52,789 nucleotides of DNA from assembly GCA_937941765.1 (NCBI GenBank), contig CALDGQ010000002.1:1-52789 (forward strand), read 5' to 3'. The translations under genes were made by a program, and so were the position numbers. The notes below the pieces were generated by a model. That model saw only the letters and a program-made list of their open reading frames with translations. It had not been told where the DNA came from and did not search any database. Below, piece after piece: positions 27,375 to 36,185 of this stretch. Origin of the DNA: an uncultured Saprospiraceae bacterium (GTDB lineage Bacteria; Bacteroidota; Bacteroidia; Chitinophagales; Saprospiraceae). Numbering within the stretch: position 1 is the first letter of the stretch; every line of letters starts with the position of its first letter.

Positions 27375-28171
27375 GTCAGTTCTTGTTGGAGTTGTTGTAA
27401 ATAGTTGGCAGTTTTTAACAACCGGTTTCCGTACCATGAAAATAATTCGCCATCAACTAGTTTTACCATTGCATTTGGACAAGCTATTTTCAATTCTTCA
27501 ATATGTTTTTCTTTGAAAGGATACGGTTCGGAAGATAGAAAAATGACATTGGGTTTCGCATTTTGTAAATCTGCTATTTCAATTTCCGGGTATCTGTTTT
27601 TATTCGAAAAACAATTTTCAAAACCACCTCTTTTTAAAATGTCATCTATGAAAGTATCTTTGGCTGCCACCATATAAGGTTTTCTCCAAATAAAATACGC
27701 TACTTTCTTAGGCTGAACAACGTTTATATTTTTAGCTAATTTATCGAAATTCTGACTTAATTGCACACCTAATTTTTTAGAATAATCCGTTGTATTCGTG
27801 ATTTCACCTATCTTATGGATCATATCTATGGCATGAGCGCAGGTCTTTATATCACTAATCCAAACTGGAAATTGTGTTTGGAGTGCTTCAATTTGTGTTT
27901 GAGCATTTTCTTCCTTGTTGGCGATGATTAAGTCAGGTTTCAGGCTTTGAATCAATTCTAAATTTAATTGTTTCGTACCGCCAATTTTCGTTTTGGATTT
28001 GAATTGCTCGCTGGGATGGATGCAAAATTTAGTAATACCTATAATTTCCTCGTCCAACCCAAGATGAAACAATAGTTCCGTTTGAGAAGGTACAACAGAA
28101 ATAATTCTTTTAGGAGGATACGGAATTGAAACTTGGTTGCCTAACTGATCCGTAAATATTTTAATGGACAT
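27371..28171 (-). CDS. Helical-backbone metal receptor (BtuF/FhuD-like substrate-binding protein)
   Basis: 266 residues of the ABC-type cobalamin/Fe-siderophore binding fold: 'PPKRIISVVPSQTELLFHLG' (strand-helix 1), 'IHPSEQFKSKTKIGGTKQLN', 'LKPDLIIANKEEN', a long backbone helix around residues 115-150, then 'VAYFIWRKPYMVAAKDTFIDD' and 'NAKPNVIFLSSEPY'. Unlike classical binding proteins it begins directly 'MSIKIFTDQLGNQV', without signal peptide or lipobox, so it seems cytoplasmic. Its ATG overlaps the DUF1684 stop (TAATG), and its own stop overlaps the protease start. The ligand is not known; no permease is nearby. Confidence 0.85.
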   Translation of the reverse strand: MSIKIFTDQLGNQVSIPYPPKRIISVVPSQTELLFHLGLDEEIIGITKFCIHPSEQFKSKTKIGGTKQLNLELIQSLKPDLIIANKEENAQTQIEALQTQFPVWISDIKTCAHAIDMIHKIGEITNTTDYSKKLGVQLSQNFDKLAKNINVVQPKKVAYFIWRKPYMVAAKDTFIDDILKRGGFENCFSNKNRYPEIEIADLQNAKPNVIFLSSEPYPFKEKHIEELKIACPNAMVKLVDGELFSWYGNRLLKTANYLQQLQQELT

Positions 28172-28785
28172 TACTCTTCTATTCTAGCACCCGCATACAT
28201 CTTTTCACCGGCAAATATAGATACTCTTAATTTATTTTCTTTTGGAGGAACTGGGCAGCTATATCCGTCTGCATAAGCACACCAAGGGTTGTAACATTTG
28301 TTGAAATCAATGGTGACAAATTCAGTTTCAAAATCAGAAATTTTCATATCCATATACCGTCCACCTTCATAAGTCAAATCTTCTTTGATCGTTCCATCTT
28401 TAAACGGAATAAAGAGGTAATCTCCATGTTCTTCTGATTCCATCAATTTCAAACTTTGATAAACTGCTAAGGTTTGACTTTTTCCATCTAAACGGAAGTA
28501 TAGTGTTCCGTATTTTTGATATTGTCTGACTTCACCACTGTAGGTTGCCATATCAAAAGGCGTTGGTTCTTTTTCTTTCAAAAATCTACATTCGACCCGA
28601 TACTTTTCATCGGGTTTGAAAAATCTAATTTTTGCAATGTCTTTTTTATCTTTTAATGGCGAACGTTCTTCTTCCAAAAACTTGTATTTGTAGTCAGCTC
28701 TGAAATCCTTTATCTCAGATTTATAACTTTGAGCATTCAAATTCAAGCAAATTGTAGCAAAAAAAAGTAATAAAAATAAACGCAT
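28171..28785 (-). CDS. DUF1684 family exported protein
   Basis: 204 residues with signal peptide 'MRLFLLLFFATICLNLNAQ'. The DUF1684 core is clear: 'FKPDEKYRVECRF', 'TYSGEVRQYQKYGTLYFRL', 'YLFIPFKDGTIKEDLTYEGG', and the family hallmark 'TIDFNKCYNPWCAYADGYSC' followed by 'PVPPKENKLRVSIFAGEK'. The conserved Cys/Tyr/Asn cluster suggests a binding or catalytic site, but the function is not established. It is the first gene of a coupled three-gene run with the metal receptor and the S8 protease. Confidence 0.88.
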   Translation of the reverse strand: MRLFLLLFFATICLNLNAQSYKSEIKDFRADYKYKFLEEERSPLKDKKDIAKIRFFKPDEKYRVECRFLKEKEPTPFDMATYSGEVRQYQKYGTLYFRLDGKSQTLAVYQSLKLMESEEHGDYLFIPFKDGTIKEDLTYEGGRYMDMKISDFETEFVTIDFNKCYNPWCAYADGYSCPVPPKENKLRVSIFAGEKMYAGARIEE

Positions 28786-28894
28786 AATTAGTGGATTATA
28801 ATAAGTGTATTTAAAAAGATTTTGTTAGTAAATAGGTAGCGTAATCAGTCTAAAATCTAAAAGCACAGCGGTCTAGGATCTAGTATCCAAGATA

Positions 28895-29779
28895 TTAATT
28901 GGCAACTAAAGCAATTTTACCATTATTTGGACTAATTGCAATTCTTGAAATGTTATTCATTCCAAAATTCGAAAAATTAGCTATTTCTAACCAATCTTGA
29001 TCTTGGTTTGCTTTGTACTTGTATAGCTTAGATCCTTTTGCCATCAGAAATGTACCATCTTTTAACACAACAAAATCCTCACTTTTAGGAATTGTCTGAA
29101 TAATGGCACTTTTTCTATAATTCAATAGGTTCACTTCTTTTAACTCCCAATTGCTATCTGATATTTTGTGAACAAAGGCAAAATTCCCATTTGGCAAATT
29201 AGAAAAACATCTTCCTATTTTGTCTGAGATAAAAACCTCTTTATCATCCTTAACGTTTCGAATCGCTAAATGATGTGGTTGACCTACTATAAATAAAGCA
29301 GTTTCTTGATTATTGATCCAACTATGATATCCAACTCCAGTTGTATTTTCATAAACTCGTTCTCCATTATTGGACTGATTGATTGGAAATTTCCACAATC
29401 GTTGTGTCTTTTTTCCATCCGCTTCTTCTCTGATACAAGTAAAAGAATTTCCATCTGGAGTAGGATTAGGGGAGTATTCGCTGTCGACTGTCTGTGTTAC
29501 TTGACGTCGCATTTTAGTTGTCAAATCAAATGCGATGATATCAGTTTGATCGGTTCCAGCTTGTTGGGAAGTGATGAATAACTTATTGTTCCCAAAAAAT
29601 TGTGGTTGATTATTATACCCATTGGCATTAAAGAATGTCAAAAACTTAGGGCTTTTAAAAACGAAAATACTATCGGTATACTGCTTTAGGTCAAATAAAT
29701 AAATATTTGTCTTAGGAAGTTGAGCTGACATTATTTGAAAGCTGAAAAGGAGTATTAGTATTGTGATTATGTTTTTCAT
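28895..29779 (-). CDS. Exported TolB-like beta-propeller protein
   Basis: 294 residues with signal peptide ending 'FQIMSAQ'. WD40-like/TolB propeller blades follow: 'NNQPQFFGNNKLFITSQQAG', 'TDIIAFDLTTKMRRQVTQ', 'YSPNPTPDGNSFTCIREE', 'YHSWINNQETALFIVGQ' and 'RIAISPNNGKIALVAN'. About five blades are visible. Proteins of this form usually bind partners in the periplasm. It stands next to the two metallopeptidase genes but is separated from them by a cluster of hairpins. Confidence 0.8.
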   Translation of the reverse strand: MKNIITILILLFSFQIMSAQLPKTNIYLFDLKQYTDSIFVFKSPKFLTFFNANGYNNQPQFFGNNKLFITSQQAGTDQTDIIAFDLTTKMRRQVTQTVDSEYSPNPTPDGNSFTCIREEADGKKTQRLWKFPINQSNNGERVYENTTGVGYHSWINNQETALFIVGQPHHLAIRNVKDDKEVFISDKIGRCFSNLPNGNFAFVHKISDSNWELKEVNLLNYRKSAIIQTIPKSEDFVVLKDGTFLMAKGSKLYKYKANQDQDWLEIANFSNFGMNNISRIAISPNNGKIALVAN

Positions 29780-29793
29780 TTAGCTTTTTTGGT

Positions 29794-29862
29794 CCTAGAA
29801 TTTCATTCTAGGTAATTTAGGTTTAACGCCTTCGGCGTTCTTCGTTTTAAAGCCCTTGGGCT
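29794..29862. repeat. Run of three perfect small hairpins
   Basis: The hairpins are CCTAGAAT-TTC-ATTCTAGG (29794-29812), AACGCC-TTC-GGCGTT (29825-29839) and AGCCC-TT-GGGCT (29851-29862). The third encodes the last residues of the M48 peptidase (RAQGL). CGGCGTTCTTCGTTT (29833-29847) is shared with 9037-9051. Confidence 0.7.
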
Positions 29863-30644
29863 CTGTATTTTTTAATTGAATTATCAATTTCTTCTAATCT
29901 ATTCTCTGGATTTGGGTGTGTACTGAAAAATTCTGGTTGACGATTAGGGCCTGCTGATGCCGCTAGTATTTCCATGACTCCTTTCATTTGATTAGGGTCA
30001 TAACCGGCTCTCAACATAAAACGCACGCCGAGGTCATCACATTCTAATTCTTGGTCTCGCCCGTACTTCATGTTGATTACATTTCCAATCATTCTAGCAG
30101 CTTCTGCGGTGTTGTAATCACCACTTGCCAAAACTGCCGCACCTGTCAATCCTTGTGTTAATTCTTGTTTTGCGATTCTTTGTGCAGAATGTCGAGCAAC
30201 AACATGACCGATTTCATGACCTAGTACACCAGCTAGCTGATCTTCATTATGTAGTTGCGCAAATAGCGCTTCTGTAATAAAAATCTGTCCTCCTGGCAGG
30301 GCAAAAGCATTGACCATTTTCCGATCTGCCAACAGATGAAATTCGAATCGATAGCCTGTGTTTTTTGCTTCTGAATTATTTACCAATCGAGCACCTACCT
30401 TATCTACTAGATCTTGTGCTTCTTGATCCGGAAGCAAACCTCCATGTTGTTGCGCCATTCGAGGTGCGCTTTGAAGTCCTAGTGCTATTTCCTGTTCTTT
30501 GGTAATGCTGATGTATTGTTTTTCACCAGTTAATTCGTTGACTGTAGCTGAGCTGAAATATTTCATGACAGAAAAACCAGCCATGACGAGACCGATGATC
30601 AGCATCATTTTAGTGGAGCCACCACTTCTTCTTCTACCGTACAT
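29847..30644 (-). CDS. M48 family zinc metallopeptidase
   Basis: 265 residues with one N-terminal membrane helix or uncleaved signal (about 13-30, 'MMLIIGLVMAGFSVMKYF'). The zinc site is 'LGHEIGHVVARHS' (HExxH at 143-147), with the third ligand Glu in 'DQELECDDLGVRFM' near residue 201, and 'GGQIFITEALF' before it. It resembles the Oma1/BepA-type group that degrades misfolded envelope proteins. It follows the YpfJ-like peptidase by 19 bases and is probably in its operon. Its last codons lie in a hairpin word. Confidence 0.92.
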   Translation of the reverse strand: MYGRRRSGGSTKMMLIIGLVMAGFSVMKYFSSATVNELTGEKQYISITKEQEIALGLQSAPRMAQQHGGLLPDQEAQDLVDKVGARLVNNSEAKNTGYRFEFHLLADRKMVNAFALPGGQIFITEALFAQLHNEDQLAGVLGHEIGHVVARHSAQRIAKQELTQGLTGAAVLASGDYNTAEAARMIGNVINMKYGRDQELECDDLGVRFMLRAGYDPNQMKGVMEILAASAGPNRQPEFFSTHPNPENRLEEIDNSIKKYRAQGL

Positions 30645-30663
30645 GTTTTTTTATTGTTATTGC

Positions 30664-31539
30664 TTACAAATATTTTGCACTAAAAGTATCCCCTTGACTT
30701 AGATCTCCTGTTTCCAATCCTTTTCTAAACCATCTCACTCGCTGCTCGGAAGTACCGTGTGTAAAAGAATCCGGTCGAACGGTTCCAGTCGATTTTCTTT
30801 GAATATTGTCATCACCAATCGCATGTGCTGCTTTCATCGCTTCTTCAATATCACCACCTTCTAGTATACCTTTCATTTGATGTGCATGATGTGCCCAAAC
30901 ACCCGCTAGGAAATCTGCTTGCAATTCTAGACGAACAGACAAATCATTATAAGCTTTTTTACTGACTCTACCTCGTTGTTGAGCCATTGCATCGGTGTAT
31001 CCCAACAGGTTTTGCACGTGATGAGCCACCTCATGTGCTACCACATACGCCATCGCGAAATCACCAGAAACATTAAAGTTTCGGTTGAGTTGTTCATAGA
31101 ATCCTAAATCGATATAAACTTTATTATCAGGAGGACAATAAAAAGGTCCAGTCGCAGCAGAAGCATGTCCGCAAGTCGAGTGTGTTCTATCTGAGAATAA
31201 AACCAATGTAGGCGCTTGATATCTCTTTCCTAATTGTTCCGGAAATAAACGATTCCAAACATCTTCTGTGTCTTTCAAAACAACGGAAACAAATTGAGCT
31301 AATTCTTCATGCTCACGAGCACCTTGTTGATTGCTTCGAGGTTGTTGCTGTTGTTGATGTTGCTGTTGTTGAGCAGCTTGCTGAAGGACTTGTTGTCCAT
31401 CACCACCGAGCAGACTTACGACCAATGCAAGTACCAAAACTCCAGCTCCAATTCCGACACCTGTTTTGGCACCTCCGCTCATTCCTTGACCTCTCCGGTC
31501 CTCAATATTTTCACTTCCTTCTCTTCCTTCCCATTTCAT
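30664..31539 (-). CDS. Neutral zinc metallopeptidase, YpfJ/KPN_02809 family
   Basis: 291 residues. The start 'MKWEGREGSENIEDRRGQ' is the family hallmark. It is followed by a membrane helix (about 24-44) and a Gln/His-rich linker ('QQAAQQQQHQQQQQPRS'). The peptidase domain has 'CGHASAATGPFYCPPD' and the zinc motif 'YVVAHEVAHHVQNLLG', ending 'DSFTHGTSEQRVRWFRKG'. It is an inner-membrane-anchored peptidase with an envelope-facing catalytic domain; its natural substrate is unknown. It forms a pair with the M48 peptidase downstream. Confidence 0.93.
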   Translation of the reverse strand: MKWEGREGSENIEDRRGQGMSGGAKTGVGIGAGVLVLALVVSLLGGDGQQVLQQAAQQQQHQQQQQPRSNQQGAREHEELAQFVSVVLKDTEDVWNRLFPEQLGKRYQAPTLVLFSDRTHSTCGHASAATGPFYCPPDNKVYIDLGFYEQLNRNFNVSGDFAMAYVVAHEVAHHVQNLLGYTDAMAQQRGRVSKKAYNDLSVRLELQADFLAGVWAHHAHQMKGILEGGDIEEAMKAAHAIGDDNIQRKSTGTVRPDSFTHGTSEQRVRWFRKGLETGDLSQGDTFSAKYL

Positions 31540-31612
31540 AATTTATGTATTTTATTGATTGAAAAATTATTGACTTACAAAGTGTTTAAAAATATACTTG
31601 AAGATAGAAATT

Positions 31613-31643
31613 TTGAATAGGTTTTTAAATTAAGGTACTTTTG
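31613..31643 (+). promoter_or_regulatory. ribA promoter candidate
   Basis: TTG (31613-31615), 20 bases, then TACTTTTG (31636-31643), close to the Bacteroidota consensus. The leader would be about 120 nt. It contains no FMN-riboswitch core. Confidence 0.55.
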
Positions 31644-31768
31644 TAAAGCATGATTTTAATCAAAAAATGCGCTATTTATTAAGTTTTGTACCTTTTTGAT
31701 GAACAATAAGACTTCATTTCGCATTTTATAGCAGATTAACAAAAAATCCTTCTTAAGGAATTCGAGAT

Positions 31769-32347
31769 ATGATTAAACAGGGAAACGCAACAATTCCAAC
31801 CCAATGGGGAACTTTTAATATGGTCGCTTATGCGGATAATCCAGCGGAACCTTCTCCTCATTTAGCATTGATTCATGAAAATTATAAAGCGTCCGATAGC
31901 ACTTTGTTGAGAATACATTCTGAATGTCTTACTGGTGATATTTTTGGATCCAAACGATGTGATTGTGGTGAACAGCTAACCAATTCTTTAGCGATGATTG
32001 CCAAACAAGGTGGTGTTCTTTTGTACCTCCGTCAAGAAGGTCGAGGCATTGGTTTAATCAATAAATTAAAAGCTTATAATCTCCAGGATGATGGCTACAA
32101 TACTGCCGATGCCAATACTCATTTAGGCTTTCAAGAAGATGGTCGAAATTACGGTGTTGCTTTAGAAATGCTGAAAGATTTGGGTATTCAAAAGGTTCGG
32201 TTAATTACAAATAATCCTCTGAAAGTCGCTGCTATTTCGGATAGTGAAATTGAAATTGTGGATCGGGTTCCTATTGTTATTCCGACAGTTGAGGAGAATG
32301 CGTTTTATATTAAGACCAAGAAAGAGGTTTTTGGACATTTGTTTTAG
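31769..32347 (+). CDS. ribA: GTP cyclohydrolase II
   Basis: 192 residues. It opens the imidazole ring of GTP and releases formate and pyrophosphate, the first step of riboflavin synthesis. The zinc ligands are visible in 'HSECLTGDIFGSKRCDCGEQL' (three Cys). 'LLYLRQEGRGIGLINKL' is the GTP-binding and catalytic Arg region, with 'DTAD'-like 'YNTADANTHLGF' after it, and 'RLITNNPLKVAAI' near the end. It is the stand-alone form, not fused to DHBP synthase. It is monocistronic, and the rest of the rib pathway is not in the window. Confidence 0.96.
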   Translation: MIKQGNATIPTQWGTFNMVAYADNPAEPSPHLALIHENYKASDSTLLRIHSECLTGDIFGSKRCDCGEQLTNSLAMIAKQGGVLLYLRQEGRGIGLINKLKAYNLQDDGYNTADANTHLGFQEDGRNYGVALEMLKDLGIQKVRLITNNPLKVAAISDSEIEIVDRVPIVIPTVEENAFYIKTKKEVFGHLF

Positions 32348-32366
32348 GAGGTTCTTAATAGTTAAT

Positions 32367-32786
32367 TTATTTTTTAATTAGCACTACAATATCCCCAAGT
32401 TCTGATACAGGTTCATTGTTATAGGCTAAACTATCTAAAAAATAATTCTTGCAAATTTCACTTTCACCATTGGAATGCCATTGAATTGATATGGTATCCG
32501 TATCCAATGATGAAAGTTCAAGGAAATATGCTTCATTTGATTGAATCAACTCAAACCCAATGAACAATTGATTTTCATTTCTCCAAGAAATAGGAATGGT
32601 GTCATTATCACGATATAATTTAACAGCGTCTTGATTAAATTGATTGTCAAAAATGTTATTCCCTTGTGTGTCTTGAATTTCAATATTGAAGGAATTAGGT
32701 GGAGGGTCACAATGGGTGTTGTCTTTTTCGCAATTAGTGAAAATGAAGCAAAACGTAATCAATAAAATCAGTTCTAATTTGTGCAT
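32367..32786 (-). CDS. Small lipoprotein, unknown function
   Basis: 139 residues with lipobox 'FIFTNC' (Cys at about residue 19), followed by 'EKDNTHCDPPPNSFNIEIQD'. The rest is predicted beta-rich ('NQLFIGFELIQSNEAYFLEL', 'DTISIQWHS') and resembles a small Ig-like or carboxypeptidase-regulatory-like fold. No domain name can be given. It is convergent with ribA, with 19 bases between the stops. Confidence 0.65.
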   Translation of the reverse strand: MHKLELILLITFCFIFTNCEKDNTHCDPPPNSFNIEIQDTQGNNIFDNQFNQDAVKLYRDNDTIPISWRNENQLFIGFELIQSNEAYFLELSSLDTDTISIQWHSNGESEICKNYFLDSLAYNNEPVSELGDIVVLIKK

Positions 32787-32855
32787 ATTATTTTTATTGC
32801 TGCTAAGCGTCTAAGTATATTTCTATCTACTTTGTATTTCTGCTTTCCTAATTGC

Positions 32856-34433
32856 TTACCACTGATAAACAGCTCCCAAATTTAATTCAATCTGTTGGTG
32901 TTCTATTTTAATATCTGATCCATCGAAATTCTTATGAGTAAAAGCAGTAAGTCTAGGTTGAAAATTCAATCTAAATTTATCTGATAATTGATAGCCTACA
33001 TAAGGACTTATTCGGTATCCTATATTGAAAGCATTTAGATACTTTGCACTTGTGTTGTTATCAAAATCAATAATTTCTTCGTTTTTATTTAGCATCCTTC
33101 CCGATTGAGCAGTTATAAAATTGAAGTTAATACCACCAGTAATTCCAAGCATCCACTTGCTTTTTTGAGTTTGCCAGCCCACTTCGATTGGAATACTGAA
33201 TTTATGTATTTTGTTGTAATGCCTTACATTTCTCGTTTCTACCGCACTGACGGTCGTATCACCGAAAGCTACAATTTCATTACCTGAAGCAGGATATTCC
33301 CAAATGGTCACTACTTGATTTTCAAGCAGTATGTCTATATTTCTAATGCTTCTATATTCAAATTTGGATTGCAGTTGATGATATTCCAAACCACTTTGAA
33401 CCACCCATTTATTTTTAAATAAATAGGAAACATTCATTCCAAAATTGGTGCCCAAAATTCCTTTTTCTGTTTGTTCTTTTAAACGCACCAAATTGTTGTA
33501 AGTGTTTGATTTGTAGGTCGGTGTAAAGGTGTTGATGCCTCCGAAAATGCCGATATTCCATTTATTAGCTCTTTTGGAATCTTTGTCTTTTGAATTCGAA
33601 TATTCTGCTAGAATAGGGTCGGTAGGCGTTAAGTTATGGGAACTATTATTTTGCCAAATCAATGGAACTAAATTAATTGGCAGAAAAGATAATGTAGTTG
33701 TATTGTTCTTGAATTTTGGAATATCTTGGTTTTTAACGACAGATAAATTTGTGAAAGCATCTTTTATATCTGTATTTTTTGATTTCAATAATTGATTTTG
33801 TTTTGATGAAATATGCTCGTTTTGTAAAGACGATTCAAGTCTATTCTCGTTGTCATTTTTTGAACTATTGAATTCGAAATTTTGAGTTAGTGTTGAAATA
33901 ATCTTTTTGCTTGTATTCGAAAGTTGATTTTTATTCAAATAACTATCAGCACTTGATGAAGCAGTTGACTTATTGGTTGTGTTTTGATTGTTATTTAATT
34001 GTGGAAGTTGAATTTTATCGTCAGCTTTTGCTTTTGAAATGGGTGAGTTATCTGTAATAATATTTTTTTGAGTAGCTGAAATTATGTTGTTATATTTACT
34101 GGTTTTCGTGTCTTTTTTAGTTGCGTTTTCGGAAATAGCTGTAGCCTTGTCAATGTCAATTTTATTTGCTGATTCAACGCTTACCTCATTATTTAATTTT
34201 GAATCCGAATTTGTAGTCATAACCGCATCCTCTGCATTCCAATAAATGCCACCAATAATACCCATTCCAATCAATAATAAAAGGAAAGTGAAAGGAATAA
34301 CTTTGCGGGCATTTGGTTCCTCAGGATGAATATCCTTTGATATACTATTCCACAAGTCTTCAGAATCAAAACCATCATTATTAAGCTCCTGATCTGAAAA
34401 CCTTTTTTTGTATTCGTCTTCTATATGGCTCAT
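32856..34433 (-). CDS. Anti-sigma-like membrane protein with C-terminal outer-membrane beta-barrel domain
   Basis: 525 residues. A cytoplasmic N-terminus ('EYKKRFSDQELNNDGFDSEDLWNSISKDI') is followed by one membrane helix (about 43-64, 'VIPFTFLLLLIGMGIIGGIYW'). A long Asn/Ser/Lys-rich disordered linker (about 75-275) leads to a barrel-like domain from 'KWNIGIFGGINTFTP' to 'QQIELNLGAVYQW' with a terminal aromatic. This layout is common in Bacteroidota immediately after an ECF sigma gene. Here the ATG overlaps the sigma stop by 4 bases. An anti-sigma role is inferred from position and topology; no zinc motif is seen. Confidence 0.8.
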   Translation of the reverse strand: MSHIEDEYKKRFSDQELNNDGFDSEDLWNSISKDIHPEEPNARKVIPFTFLLLLIGMGIIGGIYWNAEDAVMTTNSDSKLNNEVSVESANKIDIDKATAISENATKKDTKTSKYNNIISATQKNIITDNSPISKAKADDKIQLPQLNNNQNTTNKSTASSSADSYLNKNQLSNTSKKIISTLTQNFEFNSSKNDNENRLESSLQNEHISSKQNQLLKSKNTDIKDAFTNLSVVKNQDIPKFKNNTTTLSFLPINLVPLIWQNNSSHNLTPTDPILAEYSNSKDKDSKRANKWNIGIFGGINTFTPTYKSNTYNNLVRLKEQTEKGILGTNFGMNVSYLFKNKWVVQSGLEYHQLQSKFEYRSIRNIDILLENQVVTIWEYPASGNEIVAFGDTTVSAVETRNVRHYNKIHKFSIPIEVGWQTQKSKWMLGITGGINFNFITAQSGRMLNKNEEIIDFDNNTSAKYLNAFNIGYRISPYVGYQLSDKFRLNFQPRLTAFTHKNFDGSDIKIEHQQIELNLGAVYQW

Positions 34434-35014
34434 GATATTTTATTTAAATTGGTTTTGGAGGAATTAAATGAAGTCAACAATCCTGGATTTTGATGAAGTG
34501 CTTTTTTAATCCAATTTTTTGCTCTTGCCAATCTTTGTCTAGATAACTCTTTTTTGATATTTAACATCGTTGCAATTTCTTTGTGCGCATATCCATCAAT
34601 AACATGTAAATTGAAAATTTCAAAATATCCAGTTGGCATTTTCTTCAGAATAGATAGTAAATCTTCATTTGATAAGCGTTCCAAAACTGCTGGCATAACA
34701 ATTTCTTTACATTGCTCATCAATAAATTCCTCATTAGGCATCTTGATCACTCTAGTATTTAGATTTAAACATTGATTAATGGTTATTTTCGCTGCCCATT
34801 TTTTGAGTGGTGCTTTATCAAAATCGTATTTGTCAAGACTATTAAATATTCTAACAAAACTTTCCTGTAATGCATCTTTTATATAAGAAGTATCTCGTAA
34901 ATATCGAGTTGCAATAGCACGTAGATAGGGCACTAGCAATTGATACAACTGCTTTTGGGATTGCTTTTCATTCGCAATACAGGCCTTCACTAAATCTCTA
35001 GTTATTGATCTCAC
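34430..35014 (-). CDS. ECF RNA polymerase sigma factor
   Basis: 194 residues from a GTG start (an ATG just before it runs into TGA). Region 2 is 'RYLRDTSYIKDALQESFVRIFNSLDKYDF' with 'KKWAAKITINQCLN'. Region 4 is 'KMPTGYFEIFNLHVIDGYAHKEIATMLNI' followed by 'LSRQRLARAKNWIKKAL'. It directs RNA polymerase to a small regulon. The overlapping downstream gene is its likely regulator. It is separated from the SprB lipoprotein gene upstream by a terminator, so the pair has its own promoter. Confidence 0.92.
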   Translation of the reverse strand: MRSITRDLVKACIANEKQSQKQLYQLLVPYLRAIATRYLRDTSYIKDALQESFVRIFNSLDKYDFDKAPLKKWAAKITINQCLNLNTRVIKMPNEEFIDEQCKEIVMPAVLERLSNEDLLSILKKMPTGYFEIFNLHVIDGYAHKEIATMLNIKKELSRQRLARAKNWIKKALHQNPGLLTSFNSSKTNLNKIS

Positions 35015-35045
35015 ATTTTTAGATACTTAAATACATTTTTTAAAT

Positions 35046-35082
35046 AAAACCCAGTTCTCGATAAATTAAGAACCGGGTTTTT
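35046..35082 (-). terminator. Terminator of the SprB-repeat lipoprotein gene
   Basis: AAACCC-A-GTTCT pairs with AGAAC-C-GGGTTT around a 10-nt loop (one mismatch), with A/T runs on both sides. It lies just past the stop at 35099 and before the sigma gene. Confidence 0.65.
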
Positions 35083-35098
35083 ACGCATATTAATTAGA

Positions 35099-35854
35099 TT
35101 AATTCACTTGAATTCCATGTTCGGCAATACAACCATTTTGATCGGAAACAATGACTACATATGTACCAGGTCCGCTGACGGTAATTGAGGCTGTTGTTTC
35201 ACCAGTTGTTATCCAATTGTATACATAAGGTTCTACTCCATAAATTGGATAAAGTGTGATGGTATATTCTATCACTGACCATTCTAAATCGAAAAATTCA
35301 TTACAACTACCAATTGTTACGGGCAATATGGTTGAACATCCGATTGCATCCGTAATAGTGACGGTATACGATTCATCTAATACACCATTTTGAAGTGTAT
35401 TGGTTGTTTCTCCATTACTCCAAGTGTAACCAATAGGTTCGATTCCATTAATTGTATAGGCAGTCAACATATCATTATCAAGTCGCAAACCACCCATAAA
35501 GGATCCACAAGGATTGGAACCACCGCCTTCTGCTATGATAGAGCCTTCTGCGGTGCAACCCGCTGCATCTGTTACCGTAACACTATTTTCCCCTGCATTT
35601 GCACTAGGTCCGCTGATCGTTGCTCCATTTGACCAAGCATAAGTATAGGGTGGTTCTCCTCCAATCACAGTAGTACTTAAGGTGCCAGGAAAAGGTTCTG
35701 TTATCTCGACTTCCATTTCACATATTATTGTTACAGGATTCAAATCTTCGGTGTCAATTGTTGTGGTATCTAAATTTTCTTTTCCGCATGAACAGACAAC
35801 AGTCAATCCGATTGCAATCAAAAACAGGTTATAAGCTATCGTTTTTAAATTCAT
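35099..35854 (-). CDS. Lipoprotein with SprB-type repeats
   Basis: 251 residues with a lipoprotein signal and a Cys pair in 'TVVCSCGKEN'. Three SprB/PKD-like beta repeats follow: 'TVIGGEPPYTYAWSNGATI', 'ING-IEPIGYTWSNGETT' and 'PIYGVEPYVYNWITTGETT', each closing with 'VTVTDAAGC', 'VTITDAIGC' or 'VIVSDQNGC'. SprB repeats occur in Bacteroidota gliding adhesins and other surface proteins. This short anchored form has no T9SS domain. The repeats are kin to those in the 1253-residue protein at 48038. Confidence 0.85.
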   Translation of the reverse strand: MNLKTIAYNLFLIAIGLTVVCSCGKENLDTTTIDTEDLNPVTIICEMEVEITEPFPGTLSTTVIGGEPPYTYAWSNGATISGPSANAGENSVTVTDAAGCTAEGSIIAEGGGSNPCGSFMGGLRLDNDMLTAYTINGIEPIGYTWSNGETTNTLQNGVLDESYTVTITDAIGCSTILPVTIGSCNEFFDLEWSVIEYTITLYPIYGVEPYVYNWITTGETTASITVSGPGTYVVIVSDQNGCIAEHGIQVN

Positions 35855-36185
35855 CTTGATTTTATTTAAGTAGTTCTAATTTATAGATTAAAACTTGATT
35901 ATTAATTTTTGACTAAAAAATTGCTAATTCGAATTGCGCTTACAATACGAATACACAGCTTTTGAAGTGAGCGTGACAAAAAAGAGAAGATTTTTTATGC
36001 TTAATGAAAGGATACTAAATACCTGAAAGCATTTAATAGTAAGATATAGTAAGAAAAGCTATTTAAACTTATTATTGGAGATTCGTAATCATGCGCTTAG
36101 ACAGACTGAGCAGCATACCAGAAACTTTACAGATTTGAATATTCGTAAAAAAAATTAGGAAAAAATAAAAATTTAAAATAACTAT
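35855..36185. other. Intergenic region without recognised feature
   Basis: 331 bases, AT-rich. I see no ORF of substance, RNA gene or clear hairpin. It must hold the promoter of the SprB lipoprotein gene, but no TAnnTTTG box stands out. Confidence 0.5.

Noticed and set aside
31644..31768. FMN riboswitch before ribA
   Set aside because: The conserved RFN-element core sequences are absent from the leader.
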